Shown: positions 1 through 5,787 of the stretch, in pieces
How positions within the stretch are numbered: the first letter of the stretch is position 1
How the letters are laid out: each line of letters starts with the position of its first letter
From: Thermoplasmata archaeon
Lineage (GTDB): Archaea > Thermoplasmatota > Thermoplasmata > Thermoplasmatales > Thermoplasmataceae
Assembly (NCBI GenBank): GCA_021806345.1
Contig: JAJZXP010000156.1
Coordinates: forward strand, 1-13,870
Direction of reading: 5' to 3'
Length of the DNA stretch: 13,870 bases
The notes under the pieces: generated by a model
What the model was told of the DNA's origin: nothing
Seen by the model: only the letters and a program-made list of their open reading frames with translations
Databases searched by the model: none
Program-made: the position numbers and the translations under genes

Positions 1-352
1 GAAATTTTCTATAGGGCCTAACATTCAGTCCTTTTTCACCAAAGAATAAAGATGTCGGAATGGAAACAGGATTAAACTCTTCTTCCGCCATTATGTCATT
101 GATCTTCGAGTTCAGAAGTAAAACATCGTTATGTATTCTTGAAAAGTATCTCTTTGTTCTTTCATTCAAGTCTGCTGGTAAATTAGCTTCCTTAGCAAGA
201 ATATGACCAAAAGAACCGCCCCCGTGCAATACAACAATTTCATTGCGGAATGGAAACAAGGATCTCACAATATTCCTGCAAACATCTGGAAGAAAGTGTC
301 TGTAAGTATCCTTCCTGGTAATTACGCTACCACCTATTTTTACCGCTATCAC
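1..352 (-). CDS. ipk: Isopentenyl phosphate kinase, N-terminal part (runs off left edge)
   Basis: About 117 N-terminal residues are visible before the gene leaves the window. The protein opens with the amino-acid-kinase phosphate loop K-I-G-G-S-V-I-T, and near residue 60 has the motif H-G-G-G-S-F-G-H, the pair typical of archaeal isopentenyl phosphate kinases. These enzymes phosphorylate isopentenyl phosphate with ATP to give isopentenyl diphosphate in the archaeal mevalonate pathway for membrane lipids. I chose the GTG at 350-352 because GGAG (357-360) lies 4 bases upstream and the kinase motif begins within five residues; no better start exists. The gene points away from the tRNA and is probably a housekeeping gene flanking the defence island. 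Another amino-acid kinase is possible, but the His-Gly-Gly-Gly-Ser-Phe-Gly-His motif favours IPK. Confidence 0.85.
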   Translation of the reverse strand, partial: MIAVKIGGSVITRKDTYRHFLPDVCRNIVRSLFPFRNEIVVLHGGGSFGHILAKEANLPADLNERTKRYFSRIHNDVLLLNSKINDIMAEEEFNPVSIPTSLFFGEKGLNVRPYRKF

Positions 353-482
353 TTAACTCCTAATGCAACACGTTATTAACTTATTTTCTTCTAACTCTAT
401 TAAGCAAAGATCATTATTCTATACCTTTATGCGAATGACACTGAAGAATTATTATTCATAAACAAAATTACGGTGAGCAACT

Positions 483-554
483 GGGCCGGTAGATCAGCGG
501 TAGATCGCCTGCTTTGCAAGCAGGAGGCCTCGGGTTCAAGTCCCGACCGGTCCA
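483..554 (+). tRNA. tRNA-Ala(TGC)
   Basis: A 72-base cloverleaf folds completely. The acceptor stem is GGGCCGG with CCGGTCC, the D stem GATC/GATC, the anticodon stem CCTGC/GCAGG around loop TTTGCAA (anticodon TGC at 515-517), and the T arm TCGGG-TTCAAGT-CCCGA. The discriminator base is A and CCA is not encoded. The third acceptor pair is G:T, the G3:U70 wobble pair that is the identity element for alanyl-tRNA synthetase. There is no intron. An A/T-rich stretch about 25 bases upstream (450-462) could be its TATA box, but this is weak. tRNA 3' ends are common integration targets for archaeal elements, and the defence genes lie immediately on its 3' side. Confidence 0.97.
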
Positions 555-668
555 TTGAATCAAAAATCGATGTATTCACATTAGTAATACTTCTCATTAG
601 TCGTTTGTTTAAATATTTACATGCTTTCTGAATCTCATTAAAAGACTACTTTGATCTCACACTCATGT

Positions 669-1202
669 TTATTTCGTTTCATCTTTGGGGTCATAACCTG
701 TGTATCCTTTTCTTATGTCTTCCCTAGCTTTCTTATAGGCTCGTGAAGGAGTCCACAATGTGCCATTGCAAGAGTTGAGTTTATTCAAAGTATCTTTGAG
801 TTTTCTAACCTTCTCCTCAATTTCTTTGTAAGTAGAGACTTTGGGATCGACATCAAGCAAATATAATGCTTCATTGTGAAGAGAAAGATAATCTCGTCCA
901 GCTTCATAATGTTGAGATGCGAGTTCACCAGGGCTTACAACTGTAAAGACTGCGATGAGAAAGGTAGATGCTAATGCAGTTATGCCACCAACATTTAATG
1001 CAACATACTCTCCAAAATAAATGGAATACGCAGCTATCGCGCCTAGTAATGTTGCTACAATTCCCGTTACATAATGCAGTATTCTAAAGAAAGCTCCCGT
1101 ATTAAAATGCCTTCTTGCGGAATAGTTGCTATCGATTTCAATTCTCCTTGCTGCATTAATCAATCCGCTCTTCAATTCATCCACATCAGTCTCAGAGCTC
1201 AT
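669..1202 (-). CDS. SLATT-domain two-TM CBASS effector
   Basis: A 177-residue protein with a short N-terminal helix (residues 10-36), two close membrane segments (about 38-63 and 66-89), then a cytoplasmic helical tail (about 92-165) beginning P-G-E-L-A-S-Q-H-Y-E-A-G-R-D-Y. Two TM helices followed by an A..H...G..Y..L helix is the layout of the SLATT family, predicted membrane effectors associated with SMODS nucleotidyltransferases. Inference: the nucleotide made by the adjacent CD-NTase triggers it to permeabilise the membrane and abort infection. It is last in the operon; its ATG overlaps the CD-NTase stop by 11 bases and follows a GGGGGAGA Shine-Dalgarno, so translation is coupled. The fold assignment rests on topology and motif, not on a database search. 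Confidence 0.82.
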   Translation of the reverse strand: MSSETDVDELKSGLINAARRIEIDSNYSARRHFNTGAFFRILHYVTGIVATLLGAIAAYSIYFGEYVALNVGGITALASTFLIAVFTVVSPGELASQHYEAGRDYLSLHNEALYLLDVDPKVSTYKEIEEKVRKLKDTLNKLNSCNGTLWTPSRAYKKAREDIRKGYTGYDPKDETK

Positions 1203-2190
1203 TGTCTTCTCCCCCTAGAAATTCTCTGTACAGTTTATTGCTCTCTATTTCGTCACCCTTTCTTGCTTTCTTTTCTGCTTGTCTGAGTATTTTTGTTGAT
1301 TTTTGTGAATTTGCAATGACTTTCCTCCTCTTTTCATCAGTGAGATAACCATCTGCCTTTTCGCCATAGACAGGATCCCTTACGTGACGTTTAAGGTACC
1401 ATGGAATTCTTTCAAAAAATTCACCAATATTGACTTTGTGTGAATTTTCTCCATCTTTTGGTTTATTGCTTTTAAAGTAATCATAAGTCATACAATCAAT
1501 ATGGTGAGAAGTGAGATACCCTCCATTTCTTTGATTCCAGTTCTTTACCATCATTGCAAGTTCGCTAAGTTTGTTGTCATTTTTCTTATCCAAATTTTTG
1601 AAGAGCCTATTTGAAAGTCTTGGGTTTGTCTTGATCCATTTCTGTTCTCCCGAAGTATCAGGTATAGCATGGCCACCATCGTTTCTTGCGAAAGAGGGTA
1701 TCACGTCAGCTTTTTGATTTCTGACTTCAACAGTCACAACGTTCCTGTCAATATGCATTTCCACATTCTTGAATCTAGGATCTTTTTGCAAGGTTCTTTT
1801 CGTCTTCTCCAAGGCGTTTCTGGGTCCATTTTCTTGCTCCAACCATTCTCCATGTTCCTTTTCGTCAAGTTCCACCATTATGTCGATATCATTTCCGCTT
1901 CTTTTTTTGATCTGGGTATTCTTGGCAGTAGATCCAATAACACTGACCTTCTTCACTTTCATATCTTGCGACAGTGATTCACTAATTTCGTTCTTGAGGT
2001 TATTCAGATGAAACCTTTCATTATTAGAGACTCGGATCTTTCTGATATGAACATCGAATATATTGTTGACCGAATCATTAGATTTCTTCGATTCCTTGGA
2101 ATGGGATATTACAGAGGAAAAACCTCCTTGACTATACCCTCCACCTTTGTAAGTCCTAAAGAGATGTCCTGTACCCCCGCTTCCCCCCAT
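1192..2190 (-). CDS. CD-NTase (cGAS/DncV-like cyclic nucleotide synthase) of a type IV CBASS
   Basis: A 332-residue protein with a polymerase-beta-type nucleotidyltransferase core: G86-S87 followed by D101-I-D103 and a third acidic residue at D162 (in A-D-V-I-P-S-F). This is the GS...DxD...D metal-binding triad of CD-NTases, which make cyclic oligonucleotide alarms on phage infection. Residues 1-27 are a glycine-rich, disordered-looking tail beginning Met-Gly-Gly-Ser-Gly-Gly; after Met removal the N-terminus would be glycine. My recollection of recent type IV CBASS work is that an N-terminal glycine of the CD-NTase is conjugated to 7-amido-7-deazaguanine, with Cap9 and Cap10 involved. The ATG follows the Cap10-like stop with no gap and has GAGGT 7 bases upstream. 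Which nucleotide it makes cannot be told from the sequence. Confidence 0.9.
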   Translation of the reverse strand: MGGSGGTGHLFRTYKGGGYSQGGFSSVISHSKESKKSNDSVNNIFDVHIRKIRVSNNERFHLNNLKNEISESLSQDMKVKKVSVIGSTAKNTQIKKRSGNDIDIMVELDEKEHGEWLEQENGPRNALEKTKRTLQKDPRFKNVEMHIDRNVVTVEVRNQKADVIPSFARNDGGHAIPDTSGEQKWIKTNPRLSNRLFKNLDKKNDNKLSELAMMVKNWNQRNGGYLTSHHIDCMTYDYFKSNKPKDGENSHKVNIGEFFERIPWYLKRHVRDPVYGEKADGYLTDEKRRKVIANSQKSTKILRQAEKKARKGDEIESNKLYREFLGGEDNEL

Positions 2191-3165
2191 TTAGTATACC
2201 TCTTTTGAAAGAATTTCATCTTCGAACTTTAGGATAGTTTGGCGAACATTTCCTTGCTCGTTGAACTGCTTTTGCCAATTCAGATATTCAATTCTCGCTT
2301 GTTCAGGAGTCAGATTGTTTAATTTACTGCCTCTAATCCACCTTTCCCCCGCAAAAGCCTTGACTTCAGGAGGTATGTCTCGTACCCTTAAAGGAGACTG
2401 ATATCCTATTAACATCAGATAATCTGGGTGGCAGCAGTAGATTATGCGTCTTATATGTTCAACCATTAATTTATCATTTTTCCCATTATGACTGCCAAAA
2501 TATTGTTTGACATAGAAAGCAAAATGATTAATTCCGATATTCTTAAACGGTGAAATAGACCTCGTCCATTCACGTTCATTTATTCCCTTAACCAGAGGAA
2601 TAACACCTATTGAAAAATCTTTTACCCCTTCAATGAAACTCAAAGTATCTTCTACCACTGCATCTATGAACCATTCCCGTCCCTCATCGCAGTCTTCATA
2701 ATAGGTCGGGTAGTCACAGGGGATATGCCATGCAGGTTTAAATTTCGTAATCACTTCTATCTCATTCTCAACAGTAAAATTGCACAGGATGTTGTCATGT
2801 ATGGTAGAAGTAGTAATAATATTACCATAGGGATAAATCTCACGTGCGGTGAGACCTTTGTCAGTCAACCTTTTTACAACATCTAGATTCAACATAATAT
2901 ACGCTATGTCAAACGTTGTTGATAGGAAATTCAAGTGTTTCTTTGACGTCTCAATTCTCGGAATTGGCCCAATTGGCAAGGAGACAGGCTTCAATTTGCT
3001 ACAACTATTAGAGGGGCAATCAGTTGACGTCTTTTTGATGTTATAGTTACTTGTATTCAAGAGGTTACCATTCAAGAATGAAGAAATGGGGCCTCTATAG
3101 TAAGAATCTTCTTTTTCTGCATCTCCATTTAAGGCATTAGAAGTTTCCTGTTCGACTTTTTGCAT
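2191..3165 (-). CDS. cap10: TGT-like protein, Cap10-type (type IV CBASS accessory)
   Basis: A 324-residue protein resembling the tRNA-guanine transglycosylase barrel by eye. A H-I-P-C-D-Y-P-T-Y-Y-E-D stretch (148-158) sits where TGTs have their D-E-C-T-P-Y segment, and P-D-Y-L-M-L-I-G-Y-Q-S-P (247-258) matches the TGT P-R-Y-L-M-G-V-G-T-P strand. The usual G-I-V-Q-G-G loop is I-P-L-V-K-G (189-194), the G-L-S-V-G-E loop is replaced by F-A-F-Y-V, and the C-terminal Cys-x-Cys zinc site is absent, so ordinary tRNA base exchange is unlikely. In type IV CBASS the TGT-like Cap10 reportedly binds the CD-NTase carrying a deazaguanine. I prefer the ATG at 3163-3165 to the one 20 codons upstream because a TATA-like box lies about 22 bases before it, as in leaderless archaeal mRNAs. 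It is first in the operon. Confidence 0.78.
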   Translation of the reverse strand: MQKVEQETSNALNGDAEKEDSYYRGPISSFLNGNLLNTSNYNIKKTSTDCPSNSCSKLKPVSLPIGPIPRIETSKKHLNFLSTTFDIAYIMLNLDVVKRLTDKGLTAREIYPYGNIITTSTIHDNILCNFTVENEIEVITKFKPAWHIPCDYPTYYEDCDEGREWFIDAVVEDTLSFIEGVKDFSIGVIPLVKGINEREWTRSISPFKNIGINHFAFYVKQYFGSHNGKNDKLMVEHIRRIIYCCHPDYLMLIGYQSPLRVRDIPPEVKAFAGERWIRGSKLNNLTPEQARIEYLNWQKQFNEQGNVRQTILKFEDEILSKEVY

Positions 3166-3180
3166 GATTATTTCGCATTT

Positions 3181-3193
3181 TACTATATGTATT
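3181..3193 (-). promoter_or_regulatory. TATA-like box for the CBASS operon
   Basis: Read on the minus strand this is AATACATATAGTA, centred about 22 bases before the ATG at 3165, the spacing expected if transcription starts at or very near the start codon. It lies inside the 20-codon upstream extension of the open frame, which is the reason for rejecting that longer start. The same 80-base interval must also carry the promoter of the divergent CARF regulator; an A/T-rich AATTAATATC at about 3213-3222 could serve it. Confidence 0.5.
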
Positions 3194-3248
3194 AAACTCT
3201 TTTCATTTAGTAAAATTAATATCATTAATTAGCTTAACCACTTAAGTA

Positions 3249-4001
3249 ATGATTAAAGGAGTAAGTCTTAGAATTCATATTGCCCCAGCAGGTTATGAAA
3301 TTGATCGCATAACTATTCCCGCGCTTAATATGAAGGCAGATAGAGTTTGGTTACTAACTTTCGGTGATAAAGATAAAGATGATGCAAAGTCATTTAGAGA
3401 GGAAGTGGAAAAGTTTCTCGCCAAACAAAGTATAGAAACCAAGGTAAAAGAATGCAATATAATTGATCTATACGATGTCTTGCGGGCTATGAGAGAAATA
3501 ATTGAGGCAGAGAAAGCCAATGATATTTTCATAAATGTTGCTTCAGGGTCAAAAATCGAAGCAATAGCTGGGATGTTAACTGCTAGTATATTCAGGGAAC
3601 TTACCAAAATAACCCCTTATTACGCTGTCCCTGAAAAATACAAAGTAAAACATGAAATCGGGGAGCCTATTTCTACCGGTTTAAAGAGCATTGAATTTCT
3701 ACCAGAATACCACATAGAACAACCTAAATCTGAGCAAATAAAGCTACTTTATCTAATTAATAAGCAAGGGGGGAAAATGAAGAAGAAGCGACTTATGGAA
3801 GTTGCTGTTGAGAATGAATTGATATTTTCTAACGGAGAAAACAAAGTTCAAGCTTACTATGCCAGCTTAAATACTAATTACCTCGAGAAGATGGAAAAAT
3901 GGAAACTTATAGAGGAAGTTAAAAGTGGGGGGAGGTCAAAAGAAATTCAGATCACAAAAGCAGGAAAAGATATGTTAAAATTTCTTGGTCCTATCGAATA
4001 A
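3249..4001 (+). CDS. CARF-winged-helix transcription regulator (HFX_2341/DUF6293 family)
   Basis: A 250-residue protein of two parts. Residues 1-155 form a Rossmann-like CARF domain: an opening strand R-I-H-I-A-P-A-G-Y-E, a second strand R-V-W-L-L-T-F, and the ligand-loop signature N-V-A-S-G-S-K-I-E-A-I-A-G (96-108). Residues 160-250 form a winged helix (K-M-K-K-K-R-L-M-E-V-A ... S-L-N-T-N-Y-L-E-K-M ... I-Q-I-T-K-A-G-K). CARF domains bind cyclic oligoadenylates or related nucleotides in CRISPR-linked proteins; the ligand of this family is not established to my knowledge. It is divergent from the CBASS operon, with 83 bases between start codons, so it may regulate that operon and itself. No CRISPR-cas genes are nearby. 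It could also be an unrelated housekeeping regulator that happens to flank the island. Confidence 0.82.
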   Translation: MIKGVSLRIHIAPAGYEIDRITIPALNMKADRVWLLTFGDKDKDDAKSFREEVEKFLAKQSIETKVKECNIIDLYDVLRAMREIIEAEKANDIFINVASGSKIEAIAGMLTASIFRELTKITPYYAVPEKYKVKHEIGEPISTGLKSIEFLPEYHIEQPKSEQIKLLYLINKQGGKMKKKRLMEVAVENELIFSNGENKVQAYYASLNTNYLEKMEKWKLIEEVKSGGRSKEIQITKAGKDMLKFLGPIE

Positions 4002-4053
4002 AGCATTCAAGGCTAAGCTCCGGTCTAATTAATGGGAAAATAAATATATAGGC

Positions 4054-4080
4054 GATGCTCAACAAAACTTGAACTGTTTC
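4054..4080 (-). mobile_element. Possible 3' end of the decayed IS element
   Basis: The stretch around GGCGATGCTCAACAAAACTTG lies about 50-70 bases beyond the transposase stop, a normal distance for the right end of an IS5/IS4-type element. I could not find a convincing inverted copy on the other side (4500-4660), so the left end is unknown or lost. Confidence 0.2.
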
Positions 4081-4125
4081 CAGCAATACTATAAAATTTT
4101 TCCTAATTGGAACTGTATTGAGTAA

Positions 4126-4497
4126 TTATCCATAAGCCACTGTATTACTTCTCAGATAATCGTAATACAGCACTTTCAGTCCTATTTCCTGTATTATGCA
4201 TTCAAGCTCTCTGGCCTTGATGACTTCGCCCATGACTCTTTTCAGACCTGAGAAATATATCTCAACTATTCATCTTCTACCATAGTTATGGATCCTCCCC
4301 AAATTCTCTTCTCCAACTTTACGGATCTGTCTTGCTGTACTATGTCTGAGAAGGATGATTGCATTGGTACCATTTGCATCAAGGATGTTAAATATCTTTC
4401 TGGAATCATATGCCTTGTCTGAAAATTGACCTGCACCATCACAGAACTGGAACACTATGATAATAATATTATAGAGAAGAACAGATACAATGAACAT
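4126..4497 (-). pseudogene. IS5/IS4-like DDE transposase remnant with internal stop
   Basis: Only the C-terminal third of a DDE transposase can be read. D-K-A-Y-D-S-R-K-I (residues 27-35 of the open segment) is the catalytic Asp motif, followed by Asn-Gly-Thr-Asn-Ala-Ile-Ile-Leu-Leu-Arg. Translation then meets TGA (4272-4274), where the family normally has Trp in Y-G-R-R-W. The same frame continues as I-V-E-I-Y-F-S-G-L-K-R-V-M-G-E to a natural TAA at 4126. The stop therefore removes the catalytic Glu and is best explained by a TGG-to-TGA change. Upstream of the first catalytic motif the protein is unlike a transposase (a hydrophobic run), so the N-terminal two thirds are deleted or unrecognisable. 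The element is dead. Confidence 0.8.
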
Positions 4498-4660
4498 AAC
4501 AGAAAAATGGAAATTTCCTCAATTCTTGAATAAAATTCGATCATCACAAAGGTCCACTCGCTTTTTGACACACTCATTTCATTGACTGAAATCACCATTT
4601 TCTCCCACCCACCTGTTGGACTAGTTCGACAGCGTTAATAACCTTCTCATTGAAGATTTA
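4498..4660. other. Spacer between IS remnant and Orc1 pseudogene
   Basis: This A/T-rich 163-base stretch shows no open frame worth calling. It contains the short palindrome GGAAATTTCC and may hold further debris of the IS element and the former promoter of the Orc1/Cdc6 gene. I see nothing else in it. Confidence 0.4.
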
Positions 4661-5760
4661 ATGCTGGTGCGGGAGTTGGATACAAAGAATCCCGTGTCGT
4701 TCATGGCTACAAAGATCAGTGCAAGGGCTGAGGAAACGAGCAACATGAAGAATGCACAGGTATTCAACATAAGCTACAAGCCGGGAGAAATACTCATAAG
4801 GTTTGAGCTGGAAGGGATAACAGATGATCTGGCAGATTACATGAATCTGGGTTTACCAAGGCACATCATCATCTATGGTTCAAGGGATCTGGGAAAACGA
4901 TCAGTGGCCTCATTATGGCAAAGGCTCTCAGGGACACGAAGTCCGTCCCGTACTTCTAAGTTAACGTGAGAGGGAATCCGACTTCTACGAAAATCTATCG
5001 GAACATTGCCCGCATGTTCGGCAAGGGGCATGAGGTGGAAGAGATGAAGAACAGAAGCGATGAGATGCTTTCCGACAGGTCTCTTGTGGTATTGGACGAG
5101 GTTGACTTTCTGCAGGATTACGACATCCTCTAGCACATAACAAGACACACAAAGGCGAACCTCATCCTGCTAACGCAGAAAGTCTACTGGTACAAGAACA
5201 TGAATGATGAGAACGTTTAGAGCTCATTGCAACCTGATCATATCTTATCCCATGAATACAGCACGGAGGAGATTCGTGAGATATTGAGGATGAGAGCAAA
5301 GGAGGGCCTGAATGAATATGGCAATGAGTCCCCGGGCCTATTGTCTGCACTTCTCGTAAGGGACTACAGGAGTGACGCAAGGATCGGAATAAAGGCTCTG
5401 GAAACCCTTGGCAGAAGCAATAGATGGGACGAAGGCTCGATCAAGACAGCACTGAAGCAGGCCTAGGTGGAGGTTGAAGGCGAAACGCTCAAGAACCTTG
5501 GAGATCGGGACCCGCTGATACTTGCAGCACTAGTCAAGAATCAGGATACGAACAGGGCGTATTCTGAAGGGTCGGCATCTATTCATTTATTGCTCAGGAG
5601 AGTGAGCAAGTTAACGTTCTTCCAGAGCGTCAATTATTTGCAGAACCTTGACCTTATCACGCTGATCAAGAAGAAGATAGACAGATATTATACAATGGAG
5701 TCGCAAATATTATTATCGGATGCTTCTATTGTATCTGGAGAGCTTAGAAAGAGGCTTTAG
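4661..5760 (+). pseudogene. cdc6: Orc1/Cdc6 replication initiator pseudogene
   Basis: The remains span 366 codons, close to a full-length archaeal Orc1/Cdc6, an AAA+ origin-recognition ATPase. The first 75 codons read normally to L-P-R-H-I-I-I-Y-G-S; a one-base loss near 4885-4888 breaks the Walker A loop, which resumes in the next frame as S-G-K-T-I-S-G-L-I-M-A-K-A-L. The rest is one frame to 5760: Walker B L-V-V-L-D-E-V-D-F-L (around 5090), sensor segment N-L-I-L-L-T-Q-K-V, the H-E-Y-S-T-E-E-I lid, then the winged-helix end L-T-F-F-Q-S-V-N-Y-L-Q-N-L. Stops interrupt it at 4957 (TAA), 5131, 5218 and 5464 (TAG). Adding the frameshift, it cannot make a working initiator. It was probably a secondary Orc copy, perhaps from a plasmid or integrated element. 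Confidence 0.9.
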
Positions 5761-5787
5761 TTAGCACTCAATATTGTGGTGTTTTAC

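Noticed and set aside
57..261. The 13-mer CGGAATGGAAACA occurring twice about 190 bases apart.
   Set aside because: Both copies are inside the isopentenyl phosphate kinase coding sequence in different contexts; chance or weak codon bias is enough.
3166..3225. A 20-residue longer N-terminus for the Cap10-like protein.
   Set aside because: The extension covers the TATA-like box that fits the ATG at 3165, and its residues are hydrophobic and unlike the rest.
4957..5466. In-frame TAG codons read as pyrrolysine or another recoded residue in the Orc1/Cdc6 frame.
   Set aside because: A TAA and a frameshift interrupt the same gene, and TAG is also used as a normal stop nearby (for example at 5760 and 11973). 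Decay explains it better.
5776..5787. Mod starting at the GTG codons 5776 or 5779.
   Set aside because: GGTG at 5778-5781 is at a good Shine-Dalgarno distance from the ATG at 5788; the GTGs would have none.
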